Shown in pieces: positions 1-9,291 of a DNA stretch of 64,000 nucleotides. Numbering within the stretch: position 1 is the first letter of the stretch; the number at the start of each line of letters is the position of its first letter. The DNA lies in the NCBI RefSeq assembly GCF_900115595.1, contig NZ_FOXA01000001.1, positions 124,001 through 188,000 of the forward strand, given 5' to 3'. The notes under the pieces were generated by a model. It searched no databases. It was not told the origin of the DNA and worked only from the letters and a program-made list of their open reading frames with translations. Origin of the DNA: Tranquillimonas alkanivorans. Its GTDB lineage: Bacteria > Pseudomonadota > Alphaproteobacteria > Rhodobacterales > Rhodobacteraceae. A program made the translations under genes and the position numbers.

Positions 1-293
1 GCAAGGGCATGCTGCGCCACGTGCTCGAGACGACACCGCCCGAAACGCCGGCGGAAGAGGCCGTGCAGGTCGCCGCCGCCCCCGGCGCCGATACCGCACC
101 GGCGGCCGCCGAAGACGTGCCTCCCGCCGAGGCCGATACAGATGCCGCCCCCGCGCCCGTCGCGGACGAGGTGCGCGACCCCGAAACGTCCCCCGCCCCG
201 GCGCCCGAGACCGAGCCCGCCCCATTGGCGACCGGCCGCCGAATGCGCTTCACCTTCGCCGACGCAGGCGACCATCCCGCGGAGGACACATGA
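1..293 (+). CDS. C-terminal end of a DUF3306-type formate dehydrogenase accessory protein (partial)
   Basis: The window opens inside this gene; only about the last 97 codons are present. The visible residues begin KGMLRHVLET and continue as a low-complexity Ala/Pro/Glu/Asp-rich tail. DUF3306 proteins, encoded just upstream of torD and the fdh genes in many Rhodobacterales, end with a short helix of the type PxxMLRHxL and an acidic tail, which fits. The stop codon overlaps the next start as ATGA, so it is translationally coupled to the TorD-like chaperone. The assignment rests on position plus the short MLRH stretch. The tail itself carries no diagnostic motif, so the family call is moderate. 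Confidence 0.5.
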   Translation, partial: KGMLRHVLETTPPETPAEEAVQVAAAPGADTAPAAAEDVPPAEADTDAAPAPVADEVRDPETSPAPAPETEPAPLATGRRMRFTFADAGDHPAEDT

Positions 294-898
294 GCGAAGC
301 AGCAGCCGTGACAGACATCACCGAAGAAGACCGCCTCCGCGCGCAGCTTTACGACTTCCTGGCCATGCTTCTGGCGCATCCGCCGAACGCGGACCGGCTG
401 AAGCAGACGGCGGGGCTGAGCGGCGACGACAGCGATCTGGGCCAGGCGATGCAGGCAATGGCCCGCGTTGCCGCCGCCACGTCCGAGACCGCCGTGCGGT
501 CGGAGTTCAACAAGCTCTTCATCGGCCTGGGCCGGGGCGAGCTTCTGCCCTATGCCAGCTATTACCTGACTGGTTTCCTGAACGAGAAACCGCTTGCCCA
601 GCTTCGCGCCGACATGGCGCGCAACCGCATCAGCCGCGCCCCCAACGTCTATGAGCCCGAGGACAACATCGCCTCGCTCCTGGAGATGATGGCGGGACTG
701 ATCCTCGGCCGGTTCGGGGCGCCCGCGCCCCTGGACGAACAGAAGACGTTCTGGAACCGGCATATCGGCCCCTGGGCCGAACATTTCTTCACCGATCTCG
801 AAGCTGCGAAGAACTCGGTCTTCTATGCGCCCGTCGGCACTGCCGGCCGGGTGTTCATGGGGATCGAGCGCGAAGGCTTCCGGATGCTTTCGGGCTGA
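290..898 (+). CDS. TorD/DmsD-family chaperone for the formate dehydrogenase alpha subunit
   Basis: A 202-residue, all-helical, soluble cytoplasmic protein. The family signature is visible as EPEDN at residues 122-126 followed by LLEMM, the usual E-P-x-D-H/N...L-E-x-M motif of TorD-type redox enzyme maturation proteins. A YYLTGFL segment near residue 91 is also typical. These chaperones bind TAT signal peptides of molybdoenzymes and hold the apo-subunit until cofactor is inserted. Its client is most likely the TAT-targeted FdhA encoded 300 bases downstream. The start overlaps the upstream stop (ATGA). The length is normal for the family (about 180-210). Confidence 0.85.
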   Translation: MSEAAAVTDITEEDRLRAQLYDFLAMLLAHPPNADRLKQTAGLSGDDSDLGQAMQAMARVAAATSETAVRSEFNKLFIGLGRGELLPYASYYLTGFLNEKPLAQLRADMARNRISRAPNVYEPEDNIASLLEMMAGLILGRFGAPAPLDEQKTFWNRHIGPWAEHFFTDLEAAKNSVFYAPVGTAGRVFMGIEREGFRMLSG

Positions 899-944
899 CA
901 CCGCCCATTCGCAACAACCCAGGTAGGACCAAGGAGACGCGAAA

Positions 945-1133
945 ATGAAAGAAAAACCCGAAGGCGCCAGCCGCCGCGACTTCCTGAAACTCGCATCCGT
1001 TTCGGCGCCCGCCGCCGTCGCCGCCGCGACCTTGCCCGCCACGCAGGCGGACGCGGCTGCCGAGATCAAGGCGGACGGCCGGATGCAGGACACGGCCCAC
1101 ACCCGCGCGTACTACGACAGCGCCCGGTTCTGA
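945..1133 (+). CDS. Small TAT-signal protein of formate dehydrogenase operons
   Basis: A 62-residue protein with a textbook twin-arginine signal, SRRDFLK at residues 9-15, followed by an Ala-rich hydrophobic stretch to about residue 38 and a short hydrophilic tail. Small proteins of this kind are known as the formate dehydrogenase region TAT target family and lie between torD and fdhA. Their exact role is not established. A structural or assembly role for the exported complex is plausible. A purine-rich ribosome site (aaggaga) precedes the ATG. It is probably co-transcribed with its neighbours. Confidence 0.8.
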   Translation: MKEKPEGASRRDFLKLASVSAPAAVAAATLPATQADAAAEIKADGRMQDTAHTRAYYDSARF

Positions 1134-1199
1134 GCGGCCCCGCGCCCCGGCGCCGCCCGATGGGGAGCGGCCCGGAGCGGCAACAGTGGAGTTAGAGAG

Positions 1200-4187
1200 A
1201 TGCTGAAGAAGAAGACGAACGGGACGCAGCGGCGCACGAACCGCCCCGGCTTGGTCTCCTCCGTAACCGAAACGTCGGTCGACCGCCGCGCGTTCCTTCG
1301 CGGCTCGGGTCTTGCAATCGGCGGGCTGGCGGCGTTCGGCGCCACCGGCGGCACCGTCACGCAGGCCAGCGCCGCGACGGCGGTTCAGGGCGTGGTCGAC
1401 ACGGTGAAATCCGTGTGCACGCACTGCTCGGTCGGCTGCACGGTCGTGGCCGAGGTGAGCAACGGCGTCTGGGTCGGGCAGGAGCCCGGCTGGGACAGCC
1501 CCTTCAACCTGGGCTCGCACTGCGCCAAGGGCGCCTCGGTGCGCGAACACGCCCACGGCGAGCGCCGCCTGAAGTACCCGATGAAGAAAGAGAACGGCGA
1601 GTGGGTCCGTATCTCGTGGGAGCAGGCGATCAACGAGATCGGCGACCAGATGCTGGAGATCCGCGAGGAAAGCGGCCCCGACAGCGTCTACTGGCTGGGC
1701 TCGGCCAAGCATTCGAACGAGCAGGCGTACCTGATGCGCAAGTTCGCGGCCTACTGGGGCACGAACAACATCGACCACCAGGCGCGTATCTGCCACTCGA
1801 CCACGGTTGCGGGCGTTGCGAACACATGGGGCTACGGCGCCATGACGAACTCGTACAACGACATCCACAACAGCCGTGCCATCTTCGTCATCGGCGGCAA
1901 CCCCGCCGAGGCGCACCCGGTGTCGCTGCTTCACCTACTCAAGGCGAAGGAGCAGAACAACGCGCCGCTGATCGTCTGCGACCCGCGCTTCACGCGCACC
2001 GCGGCCCATGCCGACGAGTACGTGCGCTTCCGCCCGGGCTCGGACGTGGCGCTGATCTGGGGCATCCTGTGGCACATCTTCGAGAACGGGTGGGAGGACA
2101 AGGAATTCATCCGCACCCGCGTCTGGGGGATGGACGACATCAAGGCCGAGGTCGCCAAGTGGACGCCCGAGGAAGTCGAGCGCGTCACCGGCGCGCCGGG
2201 CTCGCAGCTTGAGCGCGTTGCGCGCACGCTGGTCAACAACCGTCCCGGCACCGTGATCTGGTGCATGGGCGGCACGCAGCACACCAACGGCAACAACAAC
2301 ACCCGCGCCTACTGCATCCTGCAGCTGGCTCTGGGCAACATGGGCACAGCCGGCGGCGGCACCAACATCTTCCGCGGCCACGACAACGTGCAGGGCGCCA
2401 CGGACCTCGGCGTTCTGGCCGACACGCTGCCGGGCTACTACGGCCTGTCGGCGGGCAGCTGGGCGCACTGGGCCCGCGTCTGGGACGAGGACCTGGAGTG
2501 GCTTCAGGGCCGCTTCGACGTCATGGAAGGCGCTGAATCCGACGGCTCGGACCGGAAGATGATGGAGTTCACCGGCATCCCGGTCAGCCGCTGGATCGAC
2601 GGCGTGCTCGAGGATCGCGAGAACCTCGACCAGCCCGACAACACCCGCGCCATGGTGCTGTGGGGCCACGCGCCGAACTCCCAGACCCGTCAGAAAGAAA
2701 TGAAGACGGCGATGGAGAAGCTGGACCTGCTGGTGGTCATCGACCCCTACCCGACCGTGTCGGCCGTACTGCACGACCGCACCGACGGCGTCTACCTGCT
2801 GCCGGCGGCCACTCAGTTCGAGACCCGCGGCTCGGTCACGGCCTCGAACCGGTCGCTGCAGTGGCGTGAGAAGGTCGTCGACCCGCTGTTCGAGTCGAAG
2901 CCCGACCACACCATCATGAAGCTGTTCGCGGACAAGTTCGGGTTCTCGGACCGCCTGTTCCGCAACATCGCGGTCGAGGGCGACGAGCCGAACGTCGAGG
3001 ACCTGACCCGCGAGTTCAACAAGGGCATGTGGACTATCGGCTATACCGGCCAGTCGCCGGAACGGCTGAAGATGCACATGGAGAACCAGCACACCTTCGA
3101 CCGCACGTCGCTTCGCGCGGTGGGTGGCCCGGCCGACGGCGACTACTACGGTCTGCCGTGGCCGTCGTGGGGCACGGCCGAGATGAACCACCCCGGTTCG
3201 GCCAACCTCTACGACATCTCGCTTCCGGTGGCCGAGGGCGGCATGGGCTTCCGCGCCCGCTTCGGCGTCGAGCGTGACGGCGAGAACCTGCTGGCCGAGG
3301 GCGTCGCGCCCGTGGGCTCCGAGATCCAGGACGGCTATCCCGAGTTCACCATGCAGATGCTGATGGACCTGGGATGGGACAGCGATCTGACGCCTTACGA
3401 GCGGCGGATGATCGAGTACGTGGCCGGCTACAACGAAGCCAAGCCCGCGGTCGAGGATACCGAGGTCGGCGAGCAGTCGCAGACCGGCCCCTACTCCTCC
3501 GACTACAAGGAGAAGGTCGGGGTCGTGAACTGGAAGACCGACCTGTCGGGCGGCATCCAGCGCGTCGCGATCAAGCATGGCTGCGCCCCCTACGGCAACG
3601 CCAAGGCCCGCGCCGTGGTCTGGACCTTCCCGGATCCGGTGCCGCTGCACCGAGAGCCGCTGTACTCGAACCGGCGCGACCTGGTGGCGGACTACCCGAC
3701 CTACGAGGACAAGAAGTTCTGGCGGGTGCCGACGCTGTACGCGTCGATCCAGAAGCAGGACTTCTCGAAAGACTACCCGATGATCCTCACCTCGGGCCGT
3801 CTGGTCGAGTACGAGGGCGGCGGCGACGAGACCCGGTCGAACCCCTGGCTGGCCGAGCTCCAGCAGGACATGTTCGTCGAGGTCAACCCGCGCGACGCCA
3901 ACAACCTGGGCCTGCGTGACGGCAACCAGGTGTGGGTCGAGGGCCCCGAGGGCGGCAAGGTGAAGGTCATGGCCATGGTCACCGAGCGTGTGGCCCCGGG
4001 CGTGGCGTTCATGCCGTTCCACTTCGGCGGGCACCTTGAGGGTGTGGACCTGAGGGACAAGTATCCCGACGGCGCCGATCCCTACGTGCTGGGCGAGTCC
4101 AGCAACACCGCGCAGACCTACGGGTATGACAGCGTCACGCAGATGCAGGAGACGAAGGCGACTCTCTGCAAGATCACCGCAGCCTGA
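1200..4187 (+). CDS. fdhA: Formate dehydrogenase alpha (catalytic, bis-MGD) subunit, TAT-exported, Cys type
   Basis: This 995-residue subunit oxidises formate to CO2 at a Mo- or W-bis-molybdopterin guanine dinucleotide centre. The sequence shows a TAT signal (DRRAFLRG, residues 28-35), so the active site should face the periplasm. A [4Fe-4S] motif follows with C73, C76, C80 and C108. The catalytic pair is C198-H199 within ARICHST, where E. coli FdnG has selenocysteine-His, so no selenocysteine is needed. The C-terminal dinucleotide-binding domain (about residues 850-990) contains MILTSGRLVEYEGGG and FMPFHFGGH. The next gene is the Fe-S subunit after 16 bases. Length agrees with FDH-N/FDH-O-like alpha subunits. 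Mo versus W cannot be read from the sequence. Confidence 0.97.
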   Translation: MLKKKTNGTQRRTNRPGLVSSVTETSVDRRAFLRGSGLAIGGLAAFGATGGTVTQASAATAVQGVVDTVKSVCTHCSVGCTVVAEVSNGVWVGQEPGWDSPFNLGSHCAKGASVREHAHGERRLKYPMKKENGEWVRISWEQAINEIGDQMLEIREESGPDSVYWLGSAKHSNEQAYLMRKFAAYWGTNNIDHQARICHSTTVAGVANTWGYGAMTNSYNDIHNSRAIFVIGGNPAEAHPVSLLHLLKAKEQNNAPLIVCDPRFTRTAAHADEYVRFRPGSDVALIWGILWHIFENGWEDKEFIRTRVWGMDDIKAEVAKWTPEEVERVTGAPGSQLERVARTLVNNRPGTVIWCMGGTQHTNGNNNTRAYCILQLALGNMGTAGGGTNIFRGHDNVQGATDLGVLADTLPGYYGLSAGSWAHWARVWDEDLEWLQGRFDVMEGAESDGSDRKMMEFTGIPVSRWIDGVLEDRENLDQPDNTRAMVLWGHAPNSQTRQKEMKTAMEKLDLLVVIDPYPTVSAVLHDRTDGVYLLPAATQFETRGSVTASNRSLQWREKVVDPLFESKPDHTIMKLFADKFGFSDRLFRNIAVEGDEPNVEDLTREFNKGMWTIGYTGQSPERLKMHMENQHTFDRTSLRAVGGPADGDYYGLPWPSWGTAEMNHPGSANLYDISLPVAEGGMGFRARFGVERDGENLLAEGVAPVGSEIQDGYPEFTMQMLMDLGWDSDLTPYERRMIEYVAGYNEAKPAVEDTEVGEQSQTGPYSSDYKEKVGVVNWKTDLSGGIQRVAIKHGCAPYGNAKARAVVWTFPDPVPLHREPLYSNRRDLVADYPTYEDKKFWRVPTLYASIQKQDFSKDYPMILTSGRLVEYEGGGDETRSNPWLAELQQDMFVEVNPRDANNLGLRDGNQVWVEGPEGGKVKVMAMVTERVAPGVAFMPFHFGGHLEGVDLRDKYPDGADPYVLGESSNTAQTYGYDSVTQMQETKATLCKITAA

Positions 4188-4203
4188 GGAGTGAGACAAA
4201 GAA

Positions 4204-4797
4204 ATGGCTAGAGCGAAATTTCTCTGCGACGCCGAACGCTGCATCGAGTGCAACGCCTGCGTCACCGCCTGCAAGAACGAGCACGAGGTTCCGTGGGGCA
4301 TCAACCGTCGCCGGGTCGTGACGATCCAGGACGGCAAGCCCGGCGAGCGGTCGATCTCGGTCGCGTGCATGCACTGCTCGGACGCCCCGTGCATGGCCGT
4401 GTGCCCGGTCGACTGCTTCTATCAGAACGAGGAAGGCGTGGTCCTTCACTCGAAGGACCTGTGCATCGGCTGCGGCTACTGCTTCTACGCGTGCCCCTTC
4501 GGCGCGCCGCAGTACCCGCAGGCGGGCAACTTCGGCAGCCGCGGCAAGATGGACAAGTGCACCTTCTGCGCCGGCGGCCCCGAAGAGAACAACTCGACGG
4601 TGGAGTTCCAGAAGTACGGCCGCAACCGGATCGCCGAGGGCAAGCTGCCCATCTGCGCCGAGATGTGTTCGACCAAGGCCCTGCTCGCCGGTGACGGCGA
4701 CGTGGTCTCGGGCATCTACCGCGAGCGCGTCGTCGCCCGCGGCTTCGGCTCGGGCGCCTGGGGCTGGGGCACCGCGTACGATCAGAAAGGCGGCTGA
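4204..4797 (+). CDS. fdhB: Formate dehydrogenase beta subunit, four-cluster ferredoxin-like
   Basis: A 197-residue electron-transfer subunit that carries electrons from FdhA to the membrane subunit. Cysteine groups for four [4Fe-4S] clusters are visible: C13/C16/C19/C23 at the N-terminus, then the CMHCSDAPCMAVCP, CIGCGYCFYACP and CTFCAGG...CAEMC segments. It lacks the C-terminal transmembrane helix of E. coli FdnH, as is usual for the Rhodobacterales FDH3-type beta subunit, so it must be held by FdhA and FdhC. It has no signal peptide and is expected to be exported with FdhA by the TAT system (inference from related complexes). Confidence 0.95.
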   Translation: MARAKFLCDAERCIECNACVTACKNEHEVPWGINRRRVVTIQDGKPGERSISVACMHCSDAPCMAVCPVDCFYQNEEGVVLHSKDLCIGCGYCFYACPFGAPQYPQAGNFGSRGKMDKCTFCAGGPEENNSTVEFQKYGRNRIAEGKLPICAEMCSTKALLAGDGDVVSGIYRERVVARGFGSGAWGWGTAYDQKGG

Positions 4798-4808
4798 GGC
4801 CGCTGGAC

Positions 4809-4830
4809 GGGGCCGCGTGCGCGCGGCCCC
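4809..4830 (+). other. Strong hairpin in the fdhB-fdhC gap
   Basis: A perfect 9-bp GC-only inverted repeat, GGGGCCGCG / CGCGGCCCC with a 4-base loop, starts 11 bases after the fdhB stop. No U-run follows, so it is not a classical intrinsic terminator. It may act as an mRNA-processing or stabilising structure that sets the FdhAB:FdhC ratio, or as a partial terminator. fdhC starts 72 bases further on with its own ribosome site. Confidence 0.5.
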
Positions 4831-4902
4831 GCTCTCCTCTCACCAGCGCGCCGGGTGGCGCCCTGCTGCGAGTAGAGCTTCCTTGAACCCGGAGATACAC
4901 CA

Positions 4903-6171
4903 ATGGCACTCCGCGCCGTCCTGTCGCTGATCCTGTGTCTCACCCTGTCGCTGCCGCTGGCCGCGCAGGAGCTCGACGCGCCGCAGCGCAACGACACCCT
5001 GAGCGGCAACACCGAACTGGCCCCCGCCCCCGGCGGCGACGACCCGCGCGCGGCCACCGGAGGTGCGCAGACGCTGGAGGACATCCTTGCCCGCCAGCGC
5101 GGGCAAGAGATCGACGAGACCTTCCGCAGCAGCGCCACGGGCAATCCCGACAGCGCCGCCTCGATTGCCGAACAGCTGGGCACGCTGGGCGGCGCCTCGG
5201 ACCCCGAGCTGTGGCGCGCCTTGCGCTACAACAGCGCCGACGTGACCACGCAGGTCCGCAGCCCCGCCGCCACCGTTCTGGTGCAGGACGCGGGCATGGA
5301 GTGGCTGGAGTTCCGGCAGGGCCCGCTGGCCACGTATGGCGGCTACCTGCTGCTGGCGACGCTGGGCGTGCTGCTGCTGTTCTACCTGTTCCGCGGCCGC
5401 ATCCGGATCGAGGGCGAGAAGACGGGCAAGACCATCCTGCGCTTCGCCTGGATCGAGCGCTTTGCGCACTGGCTTCTGGCCGGGTCCTTCATCGTGCTGG
5501 GCCTGACCGGCCTGTTCGTCCTGTTCGGGCGCATCGCGCTGATCGACTGGATCGGGAAGGAAAACTACGCCCCGCTCGCCGCCGCGTCGAAATGGGTGCA
5601 CAACAACGTGTCGTGGGCGTTCATGCTGGGCCTCCTGATGGTGTTCGTCCTGTGGGTCGCCCACAACATCCCCAACCGTCACGACCTGAAGTGGATGATG
5701 AAGGCGGGTGGGCTGTTCTCGAAGCACTCGCACCCGCCGGCGCGGAAGTTCAACGCCGGGCAGAAGGGCATCTACTGGGCCGTGATCATCCTGGGCGCGT
5801 CGATCTCGGTCTCGGGCCTGTCGCTGCTGTTCCCGTTCGAGCTGCCGATGTTCGCCAAGACCTTCGCCATCCTCAACGACACCGGCATTCCGCAGGCGGT
5901 GGGCTACGGCGAACTGCCGGTCTTGCTGGCCCCGCACACCGAGATGCAGCTGGCGCAGGCCTGGCACGCGATCATCGGCTTCGTCTTCATGGCGATCATC
6001 CTGGCCCACATCTATCTGGGCTCGGTCGGAATGGAGGGCGCATTCGACGCCATGGGCAAGGGCGATGTCGAGCTTCAGTGGGCGCGCGAGCACCACGGCC
6101 TGTGGGTCGAGGAGATGGAAGAGAAGAACCGCATCCCCTCGGCTCCGCGCCAGGCGACGCCCGCCGAATGA
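4903..6171 (+). CDS. fdhC: Formate dehydrogenase gamma subunit, cytochrome b556 membrane anchor
   Basis: A 422-residue membrane protein with an N-terminal signal peptide (residues 1-21, cut after LAAQ), a periplasmic segment of about 120 residues, and five hydrophobic helices at roughly 145-163, 190-210, 236-254, 289-312 and 352-374. Histidines in or beside the helices (H189, H233, H355, H369) are candidates for the two b-heme ligands. It passes electrons from FdhB to quinone. The long periplasmic N-terminal part is characteristic of alphaproteobacterial gamma subunits and absent from the shorter E. coli FdnI. The stop overlaps the start of the next gene (ATGA), which ties that gene to the operon. 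Confidence 0.93.
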   Translation: MALRAVLSLILCLTLSLPLAAQELDAPQRNDTLSGNTELAPAPGGDDPRAATGGAQTLEDILARQRGQEIDETFRSSATGNPDSAASIAEQLGTLGGASDPELWRALRYNSADVTTQVRSPAATVLVQDAGMEWLEFRQGPLATYGGYLLLATLGVLLLFYLFRGRIRIEGEKTGKTILRFAWIERFAHWLLAGSFIVLGLTGLFVLFGRIALIDWIGKENYAPLAAASKWVHNNVSWAFMLGLLMVFVLWVAHNIPNRHDLKWMMKAGGLFSKHSHPPARKFNAGQKGIYWAVIILGASISVSGLSLLFPFELPMFAKTFAILNDTGIPQAVGYGELPVLLAPHTEMQLAQAWHAIIGFVFMAIILAHIYLGSVGMEGAFDAMGKGDVELQWAREHHGLWVEEMEEKNRIPSAPRQATPAE

Positions 6172-7463
6172 GAGCGCCGCTCGCCGCCATGCTGACGGTC
6201 TGGCCCGTGCTGGCCGCGGGCGGCGAGTTCTTCACGCTCGATGGCCACGGCGGACCGATCATGGACGTCACCACCGCCCCCGACGGCACCATCGCCACGG
6301 CGAGCTTCGACAACGCCGTGGGCCTTTGGCCCAACCGCGCGCCGCGCTGGCTGGACGGCCATCAGGCAGCGGTGAACACGGTGATCTTCCTGCCCGACGG
6401 GCGGCTGGCCTCGGGCGGGGACGACTTCGACATCCTGCTGTGGGAGCGCGACGGCTCGGCCGAGCGTCTGACGGGGCACGAGGGCAAGGTGATGGCGCTG
6501 GCCGTTTCGCCGGACGGGGACCTTCTGGCCTCGGCCGCATGGGACGGGCGCATCGGGCTGTGGCCGCTGGCCGGCGGCGCGCCCCGGTTCCTGGAGGGGC
6601 ACGACGCGGGCGTGAACGACGTGGCGTTCCTCGACGGCGGCGCGACGCTGTTCTCGGCGTCGAGCGACGGCACTTTGCGGGCCTGGTCGGTGGCGAACGG
6701 ATCGGAAGAGCGCGTGCTGGTCGAGAACGGCTTCGGCATCAACGCGTTTCACGTGAAAGAAGAGGCTGGCTGGCTCGCCTATGGCACCGTCGACGGTGGC
6801 ACCCGCGTCGTCGACATCGAGTCCGGGGACGAGATCGCCGACTTCTCGCTCGACCGCCGGCCGATCCTGTCGCTGACCGCGGACGACCTGGGCCGGTACA
6901 TCGCCGTGGGCGACGGCGAGGGGTACATCATGGTCATCGACACGACCGACTGGTCGATCGCCCGCGACTTCCGCGCCACCGACACGGGGCCGGTCTGGGC
7001 CTTGGCCTTCTCGCCGGACGGCACGAACATCCATGCCGGGGGGCTGGACGACACGCTGTATTCCTGGCCGCTGGCGTCGCTGGACGAGGCGGCGGCGATG
7101 CAGGACGGCGCGAAGAGCTTCCTGCGCGACCCCGATGAGATGGAGAACGGCGAGCGGCAGTTCGCGCGCAAGTGCTCGATCTGTCATTCCCTGACCCCGG
7201 GCAGCGAGCGCAAGGCCGGGCCGACGCTGTACGGCCTGTTCGGCCGGCCCGCGGGCAGCGTGGCGGACTACAGCTATTCCGAGACGCTGCGGAACTCGGA
7301 CATCGTCTGGAACGACGACACCATCGACGGGCTCTTCGACCTGGGGCCCGACCATTTCATCCCCGGCAGCAAGATGCCGATGCAACGTATCGCGCAGCCG
7401 CAGGACCGCGAGGACCTCGTGGCCTTCCTGCGCCGCGCGACCGATCCGGAGACACAGCAATGA
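6168..7463 (+). CDS. Exported WD40 beta-propeller protein with C-terminal cytochrome c domain
   Basis: A 431-residue protein starting at the ATG that overlaps the fdhC stop. Residues 1-18 look like a signal peptide (MRAPLAAMLTVWPVLAAGG). About seven WD40-like blades follow (residues 20-305), recognisable from recurring [L/F]xGHxxxVxxxxFxPDG...SxxxDGxxxxW units. The C-terminal 110 residues form a mono-heme cytochrome c domain with CSICH at 336-340, a GPTLYGLFGR segment and a probable axial Met in SKMPM (403-405). This class I cytochrome c fold resembles soluble mitochondrial-type cytochromes. Being last but one in the fdh operon, it may accept electrons from, or scaffold, the periplasmic formate dehydrogenase. 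That role is inference; the fusion itself is seen directly. Confidence 0.85.
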   Translation: MRAPLAAMLTVWPVLAAGGEFFTLDGHGGPIMDVTTAPDGTIATASFDNAVGLWPNRAPRWLDGHQAAVNTVIFLPDGRLASGGDDFDILLWERDGSAERLTGHEGKVMALAVSPDGDLLASAAWDGRIGLWPLAGGAPRFLEGHDAGVNDVAFLDGGATLFSASSDGTLRAWSVANGSEERVLVENGFGINAFHVKEEAGWLAYGTVDGGTRVVDIESGDEIADFSLDRRPILSLTADDLGRYIAVGDGEGYIMVIDTTDWSIARDFRATDTGPVWALAFSPDGTNIHAGGLDDTLYSWPLASLDEAAAMQDGAKSFLRDPDEMENGERQFARKCSICHSLTPGSERKAGPTLYGLFGRPAGSVADYSYSETLRNSDIVWNDDTIDGLFDLGPDHFIPGSKMPMQRIAQPQDREDLVAFLRRATDPETQQ

Positions 7464-7585
7464 AAGCCATGCTCTTCGCCTTCGTCGCCATCGCGGTCAT
7501 CGCCGTGGCCGCCGATTTCGCGCTGGACTACACCGGCTATTCCATCATGGAGCGCACGGCGGGCGCGAACGTCCGCCTGGACTGA
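7460..7585 (+). CDS. 41-residue single-helix membrane peptide at the end of the fdh operon
   Basis: A short frame of 41 codons whose ATG overlaps the upstream stop. Residues 3-19 form one hydrophobic helix (AMLFAFVAIAVIAVAA), followed by about 22 polar residues ending in VRLD. The overlap with the cytochrome c gene and the transmembrane profile argue that it is real. I do not recognise the family. It could be a small accessory subunit of the formate dehydrogenase complex, but nothing in the sequence proves this. Confidence 0.55.
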   Translation: MKAMLFAFVAIAVIAVAADFALDYTGYSIMERTAGANVRLD

Positions 7586-7593
7586 CGCGCCCC

Positions 7594-9291
7594 CTACTGG
7601 GCGATGATCTCGAACTTCTCGACATCGACCATGCCGCGGTCGGTGATCTTGAGGCTCGGGATCACGGGCAGCGCCAGGAAGGCCAGTTGCAGGAAAGGCT
7701 CGTCGAGCGTGACGCCGAGCGAGCGGGCGGCGGCGCGCAGGTCCACCAGCGCGTCGCGCACCTCCTCGAACGGCAGAAGGCTCATCAGGCCGGCGACGGG
7801 CAGCGCCAGTTCGGCCAGCACCTCACCGTCCTTCACCACGGCGAAGCCGCCCTCCATCTCGCCCAGCCGCTGCGCGGCGAGCGCCATGTCGTCGTAATCC
7901 GCGCCCACGACGGCAAGGTTGTGGTGATCGTGGCAGACGGTCGAGGCGATGGCGCCCTCGCGGATACCGAACCCCCGCACGAAGCCGGTAGCGATGTTGC
8001 CGTTCTTGCCGTGCCTCTCGATCACCGCGATCCGGGCGAGGTCGCGCGACGGATCGGGCCGCTTGTCGCCGTCGACGATGGCGACGTCCTCGTGCAGATG
8101 CTCGGTGATGATCTTGCCGGGCAGAATGCCGATGACGTCGGTGTCGGGCCGGTTCGACGTGCTGCGGAAGCTGCGCCCGGTGAGGGCGGGAGCGCGCACG
8201 CTGCCCCGGCCGATGGGCGCCACGTCGGCACGGGCGGCGAAGGCGGCATCATCGGCCACGCGCCCACCGCAGAGCACGAGCTTCGCGTCGCACTCCTCAA
8301 GGCTGCCGAGCGCCACGATGTCGGCGCGCTTGCCCGGTGCGATCTGGCCCCGGTCCTTCAGACCGAACGCCTCGGCCGCCGACAAGCTGGCGGCGCGGTA
8401 GATGGCGACGGGGGACACGCCGCGGGCGACGGCGGTGCGGATCATGTAATCGAGGTGCCCGTGCTCGGCGATGTCGAGCGGGTTGCGGTCGTCGGTGCAC
8501 AGGCACATGTAGCTCGCCGTCCGCTCGGTCAGCAGCGGCAGGAGCGCGTCGAGGTCCTTGGACACCGACCCTTCGCGGATCAGCACGCGCATCCCCTTCT
8601 GCAACTTCTCGCGCGCCTCGTCCTCGGTCGTGGCCTCGTGCTCGGTCCGGATGCCGGCGGAGATATAGGCGTTCAGGTCGCGCCCGCGCAGCATCGGCGC
8701 GTGACCGTCGATGTGCCGGCCCTCGAAGGCTTCGAGCTTCGCCATGCAGCCGGGATCGCGGTGGATCACGCCGGGATAGTTCATGAACTCGGCGAGCCCG
8801 ATCACCTTGGGATGATCCATCAGCGGGGTCAGGTCCTCGGCGCCGATGGCCGCGCCCGCCGTCTCCATGTCGGTCGAGGGGACACAGGAGGACAGGTTCA
8901 CGCGCAGATCCATGACCAGGTGGGGCGAGGCGTCGAGAAAGTAGCGGATGCCGTCGAGCCCGAGGACATTGGCGATCTCGTGCGGGTCGCAGATGGCGGT
9001 GGTCACGCCGCGCGGGGCCACGCAGCGGTCGAACTCGAATGGCGTGACGAGCGAACTTTCGACGTGCAGGTGCGTGTCGATGAAGCCCGGGACGAGCGTC
9101 AGGCCAGTGACGTCGATGAACTCGCGCCCCTCGTAGCTGTCGCAGGTGCCGACGATGGTATCGCCGCAGATCGCCACGTCGCCCTCGAGCAGCTCGCCCG
9201 TCACTACATCGAGAATGCGGCCGCCCCGCAATACGAGGTCGGCGGGTTCCGCTCCCCTGCCCTGATCGATCCGCTTCGCCAAGTCCGACAT
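7594..9291 (-). CDS. ade: Adenine deaminase
   Basis: A 565-residue amidohydrolase of the AdeC type, which converts adenine to hypoxanthine plus ammonia in purine salvage. The metal-binding motif [10 protein letters not shown], the later [12 protein letters not shown] segment and the overall length match the bacterial adenine deaminase family. The start is placed at MSDLAKRID. The frame is open for a further 135 codons upstream, but that part has no family character. It is convergent with the fdh operon, separated by only 8 bases, with no obvious terminator between. Confidence 0.93.
   Translation of the reverse strand: MSDLAKRIDQGRGAEPADLVLRGGRILDVVTGELLEGDVAICGDTIVGTCDSYEGREFIDVTGLTLVPGFIDTHLHVESSLVTPFEFDRCVAPRGVTTAICDPHEIANVLGLDGIRYFLDASPHLVMDLRVNLSSCVPSTDMETAGAAIGAEDLTPLMDHPKVIGLAEFMNYPGVIHRDPGCMAKLEAFEGRHIDGHAPMLRGRDLNAYISAGIRTEHEATTEDEAREKLQKGMRVLIREGSVSKDLDALLPLLTERTASYMCLCTDDRNPLDIAEHGHLDYMIRTAVARGVSPVAIYRAASLSAAEAFGLKDRGQIAPGKRADIVALGSLEECDAKLVLCGGRVADDAAFAARADVAPIGRGSVRAPALTGRSFRSTSNRPDTDVIGILPGKIITEHLHEDVAIVDGDKRPDPSRDLARIAVIERHGKNGNIATGFVRGFGIREGAIASTVCHDHHNLAVVGADYDDMALAAQRLGEMEGGFAVVKDGEVLAELALPVAGLMSLLPFEEVRDALVDLRAAARSLGVTLDEPFLQLAFLALPVIPSLKITDRGMVDVEKFEIIAQ

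Noticed and set aside
1935-4394. 819-codon open frame antisense to fdhA
   Set aside because: Mirrors fdhA codon bias, has no family signature and lies over a gene with all catalytic motifs.
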